A stretch of 64,000 nucleotides of DNA, taken from contig QVRM01001369.1 in the NCBI GenBank assembly GCA_003439945.1, positions 1,164,501-1,228,500 of the forward strand, in the 5' to 3' direction. Numbering within the stretch: the first letter of the stretch is position 1; each line of letters opens with the position of its first letter. The stretch is from Dermanyssus gallinae (lineage: Eukaryota; Arthropoda; Arachnida; Mesostigmata; Dermanyssidae). The position numbers were made by a program, and so were the translations under genes. The notes beneath the pieces are model-generated. The model ran no database searches and was not told the origin of the DNA. It saw nothing but the letters and a program-made list of their open reading frames with translations. This document shows, piece by piece, positions 29,855-42,480 of the stretch.

Positions 29855-31793
29855 GACTACCACAGCTGATATCTACCGTGATACTCTTCGTACTCTCTAG
29901 GGCTCTTATTTTCTCTTTGTGTCGCATTCTCGTGCTCTCTCCGCCCCTCCCCCGCACCCCCTCTCCCTATCTGTATCTTTCTCTCTCCGTTTCTCACTCG
30001 CATCCATCGCCTCGAGTTCTCGAGATCTCACGCACACAGTTTTTTCCGTTATCTCCTTCTTGTTATTTACTATCATATCCCTCTTGCACCGGCGCGCCGG
30101 ACTCCCGGCCCGGGCCTCTACCCACACACACGCATAGCGCTTTCGTACGAGCGCGGGCCTTTGTCAGTGCGTCTCGAGATCGCGTCGGACGTGTTGTTGT
30201 CTGCGACGTCGATTGCGTCGACGCGAAATGCTTTTCTTCGCGGAAACCCTCGCTAAGCGGCCATGGAGAGAGTGAAGCGGGTACGAAAGAGGACCGTGTG
30301 CACGTGTCTCTGCGGATGTGCATGCCAATGCCTGGCTGCCCGTGGCCAGTAGCGGCGGGGGGGGGGGGGGGGGGCGGTAGCAGCACCTCTGCAGAACCTG
30401 TTAGCTCATTTAGCGCATGTTAACACCCAGCAGCACTAGCGGCAGCAGTCGCTCCAGACTCGCAGAAGAGTCAGAGCCTAAGAAGGCTACCACAGCTAGC
30501 AGAGGTGCCTGATATCTACTGTGATATCGTCATTGTCAGGAAGCGTTGTTGTTGCTGCTGCTGTTGTTGTTATTGTTGCTGCTGCTGCTGTTGTTGTTAT
30601 TGTTGCTGCTGCTGCCGCTGTTATTGTTGTTGCTGCTGCTGTTATTGTTGCTGTTGCTGCTGCTGTTGTTGCTGCTGGACGTTGTTCCTGTCATTATGGT
30701 CACGTCAAGGTCGTCGGTAGCAGTCAGTCGGTAGCGATACAAAACAAGAGCGATGCTTGGTTTCTGTTGTTGCTGCCGCTGCTGCCGTTATCTGCTGCTG
30801 CTTGCTGACAAGTGGTCAAGTGTGGCATGAATGCTCAGAACTAGAGTTAAGGAGACGGAAGGAGGGAGGGAGGGAGGGATTAGGGAGGGAAGGAGGGAGA
30901 AGACTCAGCGCAGAGTCAGTCGAGCAGTGTGGTCGAGGCCATCCATCTGTCCATCCGCCCGTGACGTAATGTCGCAGAAATGCACACAGCTCCTCAGCCT
31001 GCTTTCGTGTTCGGCAGGACAAGAAGAACCACGTAAACGTTAAACTTCAAACGCACTCACCTGATCTATCTCTGATATTATACATCGAAAATCTACCACA
31101 GATAGATCGGTCGATAGATAGATAGATACCACCCACAGTAGATACCACAGCTGCCATAGGCTACCACAGCTAGCAGAGGTGCCAAGTGCCAACCGACGAA
31201 TTCCACCGAGACCACGACCGCCATCACCACTAACAGCAACGACAGTGTAGAATAGCAGTGTCCGCAATGCCGAAGCAAGCTAAATACACGGCGCCAAATA
31301 GAAGATGCCGCCATCCTACTAGCAACGACGCGGGAAGTGACTAAATGCGCAGGCAATCTGTGAGTATAGAAAGAGGCAAAAGACAACCAACCGTCCGTCC
31401 GTTCGTCCCCTGCGGTCGGCCGGTCTGTGGCCCGATAGATCGCCCGCCTGCCTGTCCTCCTGCCATTGGCCTATCTAATAATTATATAATAATTATTAGC
31501 CTGTCCGCGCTTATTATTTGCTGGCTAATAGTGGTAGTAAGTTTGCTCTACGTACGGCTGGCTACAACAGCTGCTACTGGCGATTGATCGGCTTCAATCC
31601 TGCAAGTTTCTTGCAATTGTTGTTGAAATGCACGTTGCGAGCTTTGTCTGTCGTGTCGGGTCACTTATGCTGCAGCCATGGCTGCTCCTAACTCGATGTG
31701 ACGATCCGACTACAACTGAACGACCTGGTCGTTCGTGTAGCCTGTTACAGCTGTCACCAATGTGGACCTGCTGCTGCTTCTGATGTTCTCCTG

Positions 31794-31800
<7 letters not shown>
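29855..31800. promoter_or_regulatory. GC-rich, CpG-containing region, possible promoter/5'UTR
   Basis: After several kb of AT-rich repeats the composition turns GC-rich with many CpGs, notably 30080-30300 (GGCGCGCC, CCCGGCCCGGGCC, TCGCGTCGGACGTG). It holds pyrimidine-rich tracts (29930-30000), an 18-G run (30357-30374), CTG/TTG-rich repeats (30545-30680 and about 30765-30805) and a GGGA array (30861-30898). A 24-bp motif is repeated at 30486-30509 and 31158-31181. No coding frame is convincing; the open frames are products of low complexity. It could be the 5' end of a gene whose coding exons are outside the window. Confidence 0.35.
30545..30680. repeat. CTG/TTG trinucleotide-rich repeat
   Basis: An imperfect run of TGC/TGT triplets, about 135 bp, open in several frames (poly-Cys, poly-Leu or poly-Val depending on frame). 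A smaller block lies at about 30765-30805. Confidence 0.85.
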
Positions 31801-31947
<147 letters not shown>

Positions 31948-32199
31948 TTATTATCTGAGAATTATTATTAAGAAAGCTTTGTTTACAAAACATTTAACAT
32001 CTGAATAGAACTAGAACATACTGCCGATTTCGCATACTTCGTTTTTTTAATTAAACATCTAAATATGTTTTTACAAACTGTGAGGCAGAAGTGGCGGTGG
32101 CAGTAATATATTTAGATACATCTAGCCTAGGAGCTACAATCACATCAAGATCACGAAAAGATTGAACTACCAGTATTGCGTCGTTACCGAGTGTATACA

Positions 32200-34000
32200 G
32201 TGGTTAACTGCTATCTGATGACACCACGGCGCATTTGGGCACATACATTTGCATCCCATGCTCACAACACCATATTTCAATGTTTTGAATCGCTAGTTGA
32301 ATAATACTTGTGTATGTGTAGTCGACTGCTAAATATATTTTTAAGACGTCCGCAAATAAGATCTGAGTGGCACCTTCTGTAATCACTGTTGGGAAATAAA
32401 GGTATATGTTGAATGACAGGGAGCCAATGCACGATCATTGTAACAACAGTGTATGACTAACCTGAAATATATGCAATAAGACGTACTACGATTATTCGTG
32501 TATAGACTACAGTCGTGGATGATTAATATACGTTTCTAAGGAACAGCTCCTGGCACACTAACTACTGCTAATTATGTCAATCAATTCGCTACACACTAAA
32601 TAGCTTTCAATGTGATTAACAATCAGATCCTCAACTACAATACACACCATGGATAGTTGAGCCACCGACCAGTAGTAATCCATCAAATTCTTACCACTGT
32701 TTTTTTAAAATACAGGCGTTACAACTGAACTGCGAAATGACGAAGGAACTTGCCCATCATGTGGAGATCATTATCTATCATCCTGTAGAGATAGGTAGAA
32801 TAATGGTTCAGCGGTGAAAGTATAAGTGTTTCTTTCATCTGATGTAGAACTGCACTTGTTCTTGTACGTTTGGATCTTTTTAGTTATGCCAAATTAATTA
32901 AAATATGGAAAATGTTAAAAGACGCTTATGAATTGGTTAGTTATGACGTCTGTCTACCACGCACGCGATTTGTTCATGACGGCGGCTGACCATCCGAAGC
33001 TAATATGCGCAGAGGAGAACAGTTTGGATAACGCCGCCGCTTTACTTTGATTACTGTCAATAAGCACATTATCGGCTTTTAGTTGAGAGATTTGTTTACG
33101 ACCTTGGAGTTGCTTACTCGCGTAGCGATAAATTATTTAGCATCCTTAAAAGTTACTTGTGACTCTTCGAAAATGCTGTCAGTTGCATCTTCAGCCATAA
33201 GGTCCTCTAACAGGTGAAGATAAGTTCAAAGACTCTTCCTATTGGGTTTGATATTATTATCTCGTTAGGGCGTAAATACCTCGATAAAGAAATGCGTGTA
33301 ATCGATTAATATATTGTGCTTATTCTTATTGTCAGCACACCTCCAAAGAATGCTGTCCAATTTACGCTCGTAAGATTCGTACAGAGCGACTCATCATCAG
33401 CCTTCAGAAACTAAGGCAGTCACTTGACTCTATGGGGTGTGAAAAAGGGATCATGTTGCACCTTGCGGGTTGTCAAACAAGTTGGTCTAAGCCATCCAAG
33501 ATGCAAAAGTGAGTAAAACTCTTTTCCGGGATGGTAGCTTTACTTAATTACAAATTTGACCAGTCAGTGTCAGACATGTTAAAATCGCCAACTACAAAAA
33601 TAGGATAATCGACATTAAGACAGTATTCCCCAACCTCTATTACGTTTTTTATACGGGCCGTTCTTTGGGCTTCGGAGTTCGCATCAGTGACATGACAGCA
33701 TATGATTCGAAAGATAATATAATCGCAATGAAAGTCTACCGCAACCGTTTCTGAGCCTCAGAAAGCTCAAGTCCGCGATAGTTTAGCCCTTGGAGTGCCA
33801 AAACACACATCCCCACCCCTGGATCATCGATCCAATCGATGCACCAAGTATGTATAACCAAATGAAACCTCTCTGTCACTGATCGCACTAGTAAGCCAGA
33901 TCTCTGAAAAAAATTACATCGGTGTTGTTCAATAAACAATAATCTGCAAGAGCATCCATAGCACCTGGTGTGGCATTCAGATAAAAACAATCTAAACTAG
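32200..34000 (-). mobile_element. Heavily decayed CR1/Jockey-like LINE copy
   Basis: Near 32386-32204 the minus strand reads ILFADVLKIYL, then IQLAIQNIEIWCCEHGM and VPKCAVV. This parallels the ORF at 2247-3791 (LYADDLKLY, IQSAIDAVSKWCLDNEM, VPKCAVLC), with the catalytic YADD changed to FADV. Near 33990-33900 the strand reads LADYCLLNNTDVIFF, an endonuclease N-terminal pattern. The order endonuclease (right) to RT (left) is correct for one minus-strand element. Dense stops between them show it is dead. Confidence 0.5.
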
Positions 34001-34009
34001 TCTGATCAC

Positions 34010-34810
34010 CACCAGCCAATCAGGGTTCATTTCTTATTTTCAGGTTTGGTGGGGCGTTCAGAGTGCTTCGTCCTCAAGAGTCTGCTGCTCTAACTGAGGC
34101 AGGAAATTGGTCGGTGTGTTTGGTATCATCGGGTTCAGTCTGTTCCTCTGTTACCTTTCGTGACTTGACGGCACCCACAGTGGATGGCAATCGTTGTTAG
34201 GTTATGCCTGGTGCTGCCCGTTGAGGTTGATAGGCTGTTTATTGGTCTGCTGCCAATGGTATCGATCATGACGAGGTCCATCGTAGTTTCCTCTCCTCAC
34301 AGCTTGCCTGGTTTGCTGGGGGCCTGGGAAACCCGTCGGAGCGCGGTGAAGTGGACGCCAAGAATTAGTCCTTTTCCCCGGAAACCACACGCAATGCCCG
34401 GAATGCGTGTGAAATGTACGATTACACAAGCCGACAGAGTGGAAGTCATTTTTGGCTTCTTTACATTGTATACTGGTGGTATCGAACATACTTCGAGATT
34501 AGCAATGCTCGAAGAAGTCAGTAAGCGTAGCGACATGTGTGACCGCTTTGATACTGAAACCCTGCGTGAAGGATATCCTTGATATTTGCATCCCTGGCTG
34601 TCGACAGCAAGTCCCGAACTTTTTCGACCGTTGAAGTCATTCGAAGCCCGTCCCGCCATGTATAACAAGCTGCTCGCTTGCGCCTACCTCTCCTCAATGC
34701 TGTGACATATTGCGGATATTGTACTCTCCACAAATAATGTTGCGGCATTTTGCGGAGGTAAGACTCTCCACAAATAATCAGGATTTTTTCGAGGGGTTCA
34801 CCAGCCATCT
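34010..34810 (-). other. Possible ORF1 region of the decayed LINE
   Basis: Several overlapping minus-strand frames (34202-34489, 34297-34668, 34518-34808) lie where ORF1 of the LINE at 32.2-34.0 kb would be. I recognise no domain. The link is positional only. Confidence 0.2.
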
Positions 34811-34919
34811 ACATTCACAGCAGCCTCAACGGAATCATCGGCCATGAAAATGTCAGCATGCGATAATCTGTCTCCCTGTTCCACCCCTCTGCTCTTTCTC
34901 GTGTACTCGCTGCTGATGT

Positions 34920-35740
34920 TAATGATGTAATACTGAACGAATTTTCACAGATTTAATGACAACGAATACAGGAAAATCTGCATGATGGCAGTCCTTCTTA
35001 CCAACATTATACATGATCTGCCCTCTCCTCACGACAACGGCAAAACGGCCAAATCTCGGCCAACAACCAACGTCACACGGAGCAGCTGTAGAAACTGCTT
35101 CTCCATCCCCTCCTCGAAGCGCGCCTGGCATTGGCCGCATTGACGGTGCTCGCATTTCCTTCCCCTATATTGTTTTTAATTTCGTCTTCTCCTTCTCCCC
35201 GGCCACCAGCAACAGCACCTGTATTCAATCTCTGGTTCTCCATTGGCCGTTGACCATCGGCCGGTAACGCAGCACTGGCCAGTCGCACCCGCGGCCGCAT
35301 CCCTTATAGCCTCTTCGTCCTCCCGCTCCAGAGTTTTTCCTCTCCAGCAGCGGCTTTGCTCTGTTTGACCTGCCGCACTAATTGAGTTAGAGGCTGGTGG
35401 CCACTCTCTTTGCTCAGCCTCGACTAGAACGGAAGCCGACATCGTCTGGTTAGCGCGCACAGGAACAACAATAACAACAACAACAACACCTGCGCAGGCG
35501 GTGCAGAAATTGCTATAGACACTGCAGCCACTCAGTCAACAGTGGTGCCATCGCAAACGTACATATCGGTAACCATATCATCAACGATAGCTGTTCGCAA
35601 TGGGAGTGTAAGAGGGGCCGCTTCGGGGCCGTTGTTAAGGGTAACGTTCACACTGGTGGGGACCCACCGCTGCTGCTACTGCTGGTGGGGCCACGGCGCA
35701 AAAGCAGCTCAAGCTCCTTCAAGTGAGATCGTCCTGTTGT
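34920..35740. other. GC-rich patch with CCAAT-like motifs
   Basis: GC-rich with several CpGs and ATTGGC/CATTGGCC motifs (inverted CCAAT) near 35131 and 35243, plus GCGGCCGC near 35290. It could be an unannotated promoter or part of an older element. No coding exon is supportable. Confidence 0.25.
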
Positions 35741-36437
35741 TTTTTTTATAACGTCCGATTGATAACCGTAACGTTTTTGATAGTACCACCTTTTATCGAC
35801 AATACACTCCACATCCATCAATCTTGACGTTCGCACGTTCGCACAAATAGTACACGGAGCGAAATAACTGTGATCGGCTGATCGCTAATATACAAGAGGC
35901 AACAGCGGCAGCGCTAAAAACGGTTAGAGTTGACACGACTGATCTTTCCAATTCACAAAGGTTCACAACACAGGACAGAACAACTTTTAGTGATGCAACA
36001 CCCGAAACAACGGTAGACTGACAAACGTTTTGTCAACTGTACGGAATGAATCAAGCACGTTCACACTGCTCGAGAGCAAACAGCTGACGAAAGCGAAGCT
36101 CATACGAATGAAGGGGAGAAATGTTGAAAGATGTTGAGAGAAATGATCTCGCTAAGAAAAGGAATGTCTCAAATCCGCGAGGTGATATCACGCAGATCTT
36201 TACTTTCGAAAATAAGGACGAGGACGTGAGGTTGAGTCACGAGCAGAGCATGATTGCAAAGTACAACGTGTTTTCGTCTCTAAGAATCGAAGCTTTCACG
36301 CAAACAGGTTCGAAGTGCTGGTCATTGGCAAGAATTGCTGGTCATTGCCGTTTAAATGTGATAAGACTCTTTTAATATTTATCCGATTTTAAAATTAAAT
36401 AAAACATATATTTAACTGTATTGTTTCAACGTTGGCG

Positions 36438-36471
<34 letters not shown>

Positions 36472-37206
36472 CGAACTTACAGCCATGTGCGGCCGTACCG
36501 CAACGCGGAGGTTTAATGACCTTTGTGGTGGATTTAATTGTGACACATCGACCACGGTGGATACGAATCAAATCATTTTTCTCGTGGATTGCAAGGGATA
36601 TTTGACAAAATCGCACACATGGCGAACGAATTGCATACCTCAGGTTATTCGCCTCTAACTAGTGTGGATACGTGAAATGTGCCGATGTATGAATGGCGCA
36701 TATGCTCACCGAAAACGACACGATGAACCACTTGAACACTTGCACTTTTCCTCCCTAGAAGGACCAAAGCATCCTTTTCAGAAAATCTTGAGTATCGGCG
36801 ATGAAAAATGAGTTGTCTACACCATAACCGTAACTCACATGAGAGCATGGTCAAGACGAGGCACTGAGCTCTGTTGACAAAGCAGACCTTGACGCTAAGA
36901 ACGATACTGTATGTCTAGTGGGGTTGGCGGGACGTGGTGCATAAGCTTCTACATAGCACAAAAACGACTGTTCGCAGCTGTATAGTTTAAAGCAAGCCAT
37001 AATCTAAAAATGTACGATTTTCCACGGCGAGGATGCGTCGTTGTTCACATACATCTGTGGCAAGTTGCTGGAGCTCAGTTCAGAATTCTTTAAGAGGATA
37101 CAACTTCAAGAGTTTACAGGGTATCAAAATCCGCATTATCTATAATTGTTGATATACGTATATATCTGTAACGCTGGCCTTATTTTAGGCAAACTTGTGG
37201 TCATGC

Positions 37207-37240
<34 letters not shown>
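35741..37240. other. No gene seen
   Basis: AT-rich DNA with a (TA)n at 36441-36468 and another at 37211-37240. Open frames here have no recognisable domain. Confidence 0.4.
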
Positions 37241-37243
<3 letters not shown>

Positions 37244-38070
37244 ATTGGTGCGCCAGAACTGATATGATAACATCGGTCCCTAAATGCGCCGTTCTGTGTC
37301 TGAAGGACACGTTTACACACTTGACAGAGAAGAGATACCCAGAGTAAACAGCACTCGCAATTTTGGGGTAACAGTTACACAAGAACTGGATTCTAACACT
37401 CATATTACTCAAACTATTCAATCCGCTAGTCTTATTTGTAATATGACATCTCGCTCTTTCATTATCAAATGTCCAATGTTTTATATCAGCTTTTATTATA
37501 GTCTTGTAGTTCCCAAACTAGTTTACAGCTATGAAGTCTGGCGGCCGTATTTGATGGAACGTATTGATGCAATTAAAAAAGTTCAGTCAAAATTCCTTCG
37601 ACGTGTTCCATTGAGACGCAAGGTAAGCGTAGCAAGTCTCAGCTTAGTATCTATCTCAGAACGGCACTCGAAAACAGATTTTAAAAGCTGCGCACGAATC
37701 TCTCAGTCTACTAGACTTTCCATATGTTTTTAATATTCGCAACAACAATAGATAGATAGATAGGTTTTATTATTCCTATGAGTGGCTTACATTTGTACAT
37801 AGGTTCACAGCTCCTCAAAGCCATCAAAGGCTAGTATGGAGTGTTTATATAGCATATTTTCTTATAATTTTACTTATTGTCATTATGATTATGTTATTAT
37901 CGTGCGGTCCTATCGTGCGGTATTAATCTGCGCAGTACTCAAACCATATCTTCAAAAACGGTCGCACGATCTGGCCAAATTATCAACATGTTTTCATGGC
38001 GCATAGCGAGAATGATGAGAAGCATGAACTCGTGATATTATATTAGAACCTGTATCATTGTATCACGAAT
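37241..38070 (+). mobile_element. CR1/Jockey-like LINE 3' fragment
   Basis: The plus strand encodes SVPKCAVLCLKD, then FGVTVTQELDSNTHITQTIQ, FYISFYYSLVVPKLVYSYEV and WRPYLMERIDAIKKVQSKFL. These closely parallel the thumb region of the element at 2115-3527 (VPKCAVLCLKG, DLGVTVTPELDFSTHITQVI, VVPRFTYCCEVWRPYL). It also preserves the terminal NMFSWRIAR block near 38000. It begins directly after a (TA)n tract. Frameshifts occur near 37310 and after 37730. Confidence 0.75.
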
Positions 38071-38249
38071 TCTATTATATGTTAAATCCTCCTATAAAAA
38101 AGTCCTCTAAAACTCTTATATTGTGCATTGTATAGATTGAATACAGGATTCTTGTGAATGACTATGTATGTATATGCCGCCAGTATATATATATATATAT
38201 ATATATTCTCATAAAGCGTGATTAACATGAATCTACCAAATATATCGCT

Positions 38250-38475
38250 ATTGCTTAGTGAAAATACCCCCTTCCTATCTCGTCTTAACCAAATCAACAT
38301 CTAACTTCAAGGACTCTCCCTCATTGTTTCGTTACGCCAGCACGCGTCTTAAGGAATCGGAGGCCCAGCCACTACTTCAACCAGGATCCGTGGAGGCTGC
38401 TATTGACGGGAGCAAAGCCGATCTTCTGCCCAGATATTTCTCAATATTACATCATACGCCGTTAAATTGAGCAGA
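38250..38475 (+). mobile_element. LINE fragment from the endonuclease-RT linker
   Basis: The frame reads SPSLFRYASTRLKESEAQPL, then DGSKADLLPRYFSILHHTPL. This fits the linker between endonuclease and reverse transcriptase in Jockey/CR1-type ORF2 (P-x-x-F-W/Y-x-Y ... KA-x-L-x-x-x-F). It is followed by unrelated or decayed sequence. It may derive from a different copy than its neighbour at 37241-38070, since the order on the same strand is inverted (3' part first). Confidence 0.5.
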
Positions 38476-41290
38476 CTAAATCAACTAAATCTAAATTCCA
38501 GCTCTGACAAGATTCAGTCGTCACAAAACGCATCTGGACGGCCCTAACGAATTTCAGAAAGTAAAATGTTTACAATGATCTCACCTAAAGCCAAAAGATT
38601 GATACACAATGAAAAACATCCCCCATTTTTTAAAGACCATTGCTCGAACCCCTTTTCGTTTTTTTCATGCATTTTTCCTTCTCACCCAAACAAACAAAAA
38701 AAACGAGCTCGGCCACGCCGCATCGATCTACTTGCATTGAACTATTCGCAACTCGATTTTGCTCACAAGGATGCACTAGTTGAAGATCCACGCTCGGACA
38801 CCGTCGGTAGTCTCAGGCCAAACAAAGCAACATTATAAATCAATGTATTCCTGTCGTGTTCGGCAAAGTGCAGGGCGAGTCTTCCCCCTACTTTAGATTC
38901 TTCTTCTTCGCTCTTGATATTAATCAATTAATCCCTAAAGCTGTATCCTCAGTCAAGTTTCGTGATTATTCCGCTTTTATTCAATAATTATGTCATATTA
39001 TATGCCATTATGCATGCAACCATTTACATAATCCTTTATATATATATATATATACATACATACATATATATACATGCCTATATTTAGATGCGTGTTAGTA
39101 TATTCATATTTTTACAATCGGACAACGACATTTTAGATGCTCGTGATAGACTAAGGCAATCGCGTTCTCGTTAATGAAAGATAATAACAATAAATCAGTG
39201 TCTAAGGTCTCAAACTCACATAAACCGTAACAATGTGACGTTTACCTAATTAAGGATAATTTTACAAAGATAGCAGACACAGCGGAGGGGATACATATAA
39301 AAACTGAGACAAAATAAGCATCACGCTTCTACCTGTCATATACGTATCTCCTCGACAGCAGTAACCGCTCAACCAAATCGCCTCTTGTGAAAAGGCAATC
39401 TATTCGTGGGTTATCGCAACGAGAAGCTGATTGTCATGCTCGAGGGGCAACCATAGTAACACATATATCTGTCGCTGTAGGGAAATTGTGGACCAACTGT
39501 GCCCATGCTCTTATCCTCGCGTGGCGAGCTGATATCGGAACGTACTCCGGTGCTCAAAACAACTACTTGTCCTACGCCTTAATTTTTAAGATACATATCT
39601 CCCTATGGGCATTTTTGTCACGAACTGTTGCTTACTAAATTGCGACTAATGGGCATTCACCCTGAGGGGACCCGGTACTGCAAAGTCTCAGTGAAAACTC
39701 GGCCTTTTTGGAATAAAGTTTGACAAAACCTTTATCCCACCTTTTCCTCAGCTCCACAAGCTAGGTACGTATCATCGAATTTATGTACAACTTTTGTGTG
39801 ATTTGGCATGACAATCAGTTGTAGATAGTTTTCTTCTCTAGCTAAAATGACCGGAAACATCTTAACGTGTAAATAAAAAAGCATAACCTAAATATAGTCA
39901 AACATAGTTTCATCGATGACTAAGGCATACATTACTTAGAATTTACGAGAGACCTTGGTATGTTGAACCATTAAACACGAATGTTCCAACCATGTTATTT
40001 ACAGGTATAAATCAGGAGCATTTCACTAATATTGTTTTTCGTTACTTTATACTAATATTTATTTCAGTCATTACGATTCCTGGTTTTTCAATACTGTTTT
40101 TTCTGTTTCTCTGTATTGATGAATTGTCTTAGGAATTAAAGAAAGAAAAAATACATACACTGCATCTGAATATTGATACTCAGGAAATCACCAATCTCCT
40201 CCGCCACTAAGACCTGCGTGCTCCAATTGCAGCATATGTCGCTGACGCTACTGGCTAAGCTGAATGGTAAGTGTGATTAAGTATACATCTAGTCGTGCTT
40301 ATGCTTCTTAAAATTCGGTAAAAAATAAGCAAACATTACAAATAAACTGTTAGACAGAAACATTAACAACCTTCACAGTGGAAAAATATTTCACGCAAAA
40401 ATAGTTGCTCATACGGAATATACTAACAATACACTTGCATATATCAGTAGCTGCTTAATTCAAGAAAATGCAAACACATCAACGGTTAAAATTGTGATAG
40501 ATGTGTACGTAATACTAACTGTTCGGAGACATGCTACCACAAATCTATACCAATTTAAAGGCGTTTTTTAACATTGTATATGCGATTTGCAATTGTATCG
40601 TCCGTGCCATAGGTGATTCACAAACAGAGTTCGCTCAAAAATCAACGCCCGGTTCTAAACATACAAGCAGAAAATAATGTGGCAGGGCAAGGACCATTAC
40701 GATTGCGATGACGAATCGCCGCCATCAACTCTATATTGAAATCAGAACTATTCATACATGAACAACCTTTATTGTTATCCGTGCCACAAGAATTATTTTA
40801 CACGCATGTACTACACGCAATTCTGTATACTCATCAGGGTGGGCAATCACAATAGAGCTCTTACTGTATACATTACGTTTTGTCGCAAACGGCCTAGTTC
40901 ATATGAAGTTTGCGCGGAGACTTTGTTATATACCGTACTGACCACCGCAAAATAAAGGGTTAGACTAGACCGTTACCACAACATAAAAACGCCTTTATTT
41001 TCCACAAAACCAGGCGGAGGGAATATAGAGTGATCGTAAACGCCCATTTAGATAGGCGCCCACTGAAGTAATACCACAAGTATCCCGGTCATGTAGGTTA
41101 GGGGGCCACCAGGTTTTTTAGTGGGTTTGAGAGTCCCACACTACCCAGACCAAAGGGTGTGCGTTAAGCGCTTTTGTTCCTGGCCCCTGTAAAAAAGATG
41201 GACGCCACACAAGCATTCGTAGAACGTCCCTAAAATTTCCAATCGAGCTTCTCCGCCGAAAACGCCTCAAAGATCTCTTCTGTACGCCCC
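38476..41290. other. No gene seen
   Basis: AT-rich, with a TA/CATA tract near 39040-39075. No exon, RNA gene or recognisable element fragment. Confidence 0.4.
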
Positions 41291-41298
41291 CCACCTTG

Positions 41299-41470
41299 TC
41301 GAGCCTGGTGGTGTGGTGCATTCGCGTGCGCCTCGCGACCGGAGGAGACGCACATAGGGACGCACGGGTTTGTAAGACGGACCCATTTGTATTTATAGGT
41401 CCGTCTTACGAGGCAATGCAAACGCAGTCCCGCGGACGGTAAATGTTGGCTGAGGATCAGCCCGAAAAAG
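41299..41470 (+). mobile_element. SINE family 1, copy a
   Basis: The head GTCGAGCCTGGTGGTGTGG and CCTCGCGACCGGAGGAGACG matches copy b. The B box is degraded (CGGGTTTG). The body holds CCGTCTTACGAGGCAATGCA and AATGTTGGCTGAGGATCAGC, shared with copy c. A perfect 12-bp inverted repeat (41372-41383 with 41398-41409) occurs only in this copy. Confidence 0.7.
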
Positions 41471-41597
41471 TTTTTTGTACTCCCTTCACCAAACTTTTGT
41501 CTTTTTCAGATAAGGCTTTCAAGCCGGCGAGCGGATAAAGTTAAACGGAATTAAAAACGCTAAAAATGTACGGGCGTCTATATATATGCAGGTAAAG

Positions 41598-41690
41598 TCG
41601 AACCCGGTGGCGTGGTGGATTAAGTCTGCGCCTCGCAACCGGAGGAGACACATAGGTGCGCGGGTTCGAGCCCCCCCGTGTCTGAAAGCG
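41598..41690 (+). mobile_element. SINE family 1, copy b (head only)
   Basis: A tRNA-like head with A-box-like GGTGGCGTGGTGG and a good B box GGTTCGAGCCC (41663-41673), separated as in a tRNA. CCTCGCAACCGGAGGAGACA matches copies a and c. The body and tail are missing or replaced after 41690. Confidence 0.7.
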
Positions 41691-41999
41691 GAATCAAGAT
41701 TTTGATTTCAACGTAATTTCTACTAACTTCTATACATTTATTAAGGCGGCGGATCTACGCATCAAAGTACATTTTCAGAGTGCGTTTTTCAATTTTTCCC
41801 AGCTCCATCTCGACGGCTTCAGGCAAGATTCGCGTGAATCGAATCGACTTTCAAGTGCCAAGTGAGGTACATGTACTATGTACTTCTCCAGCTTGACTGG
41901 AAATGCAGCGGTATTCCTGGCGCAATGAAAAATTCGGCAGGTAGTCTGCAGTATACTACTCGATCGACAAAGGACACCGACCCTCGTTGAACTTGTTCA

Positions 42000-42480
42000 G
42001 AAATTATGGAGCCAGAAAGACCTGCGCTTCTCTTTCGTCTTGTGACAGATCACGACGTACCCATCAAGCAGATTTTTTGGTGAGTCCGAGGTGGCCTTGA
42101 GAGATCCTATGTAGGGACACGACATTTAAGCCCAAGGTCCCCTTTAGCAATGCATATGTTCGCTAAAGTTTTCTTCAATCACAGCTTTCACACGCGCCAC
42201 ATTTTGCTCGTCGGGTGCTGTTTTGGATGTCCCACACTGCGTTTGTCGTCAAGTGTTGGCAGTAATATGTTCACCCAAATCACTTGCAACATCAATGAAC
42301 GGTAGCGTAGTCCTATTCGATGCGAAATCATATTCTAGCGCGCCATATTTCAGCATAACGGTGAGTAGCATACGATTGTCATCGCAACATCCGGCAACAC
42401 CATCAACTACAGTTTGCAGCACACCACGTGTGGCCGGAGGGCGGGGAGAAATAAACGCTTGAAACCATCTTCATAATCAA
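42000..42480 (-). pseudogene. Uncertain relic, possibly mariner-type transposase
   Basis: The minus strand at 42470-42250 has a 70-codon open stretch (GVLQTVVDGVAGCCDDNRML, then YDFASNRTTLPFIDVASDLG) that I do not recognise. It is followed by KTAPDEQNVARVKAVIEEN (about 42210-42150), a pattern like the region after the first helix-turn-helix of mariner transposases. Stops interrupt it. The two parts may be unrelated. Confidence 0.25.

Noticed and set aside
29788..30423. 211-codon plus-strand frame
   Set aside because: Crosses the 5' end of LINE D, pyrimidine tracts and a G run; composition artefact without domain or codon bias.
30505..30808. Poly-Cys, poly-Leu and poly-Val frames
   Set aside because: All three frames of one CTG/TTG repeat are open, so openness has no meaning here.
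41598..41690. A tRNA gene
   Set aside because: A and B boxes are present, but the arms do not pair as a cloverleaf and the head recurs as part of a dispersed repeat; called a SINE.
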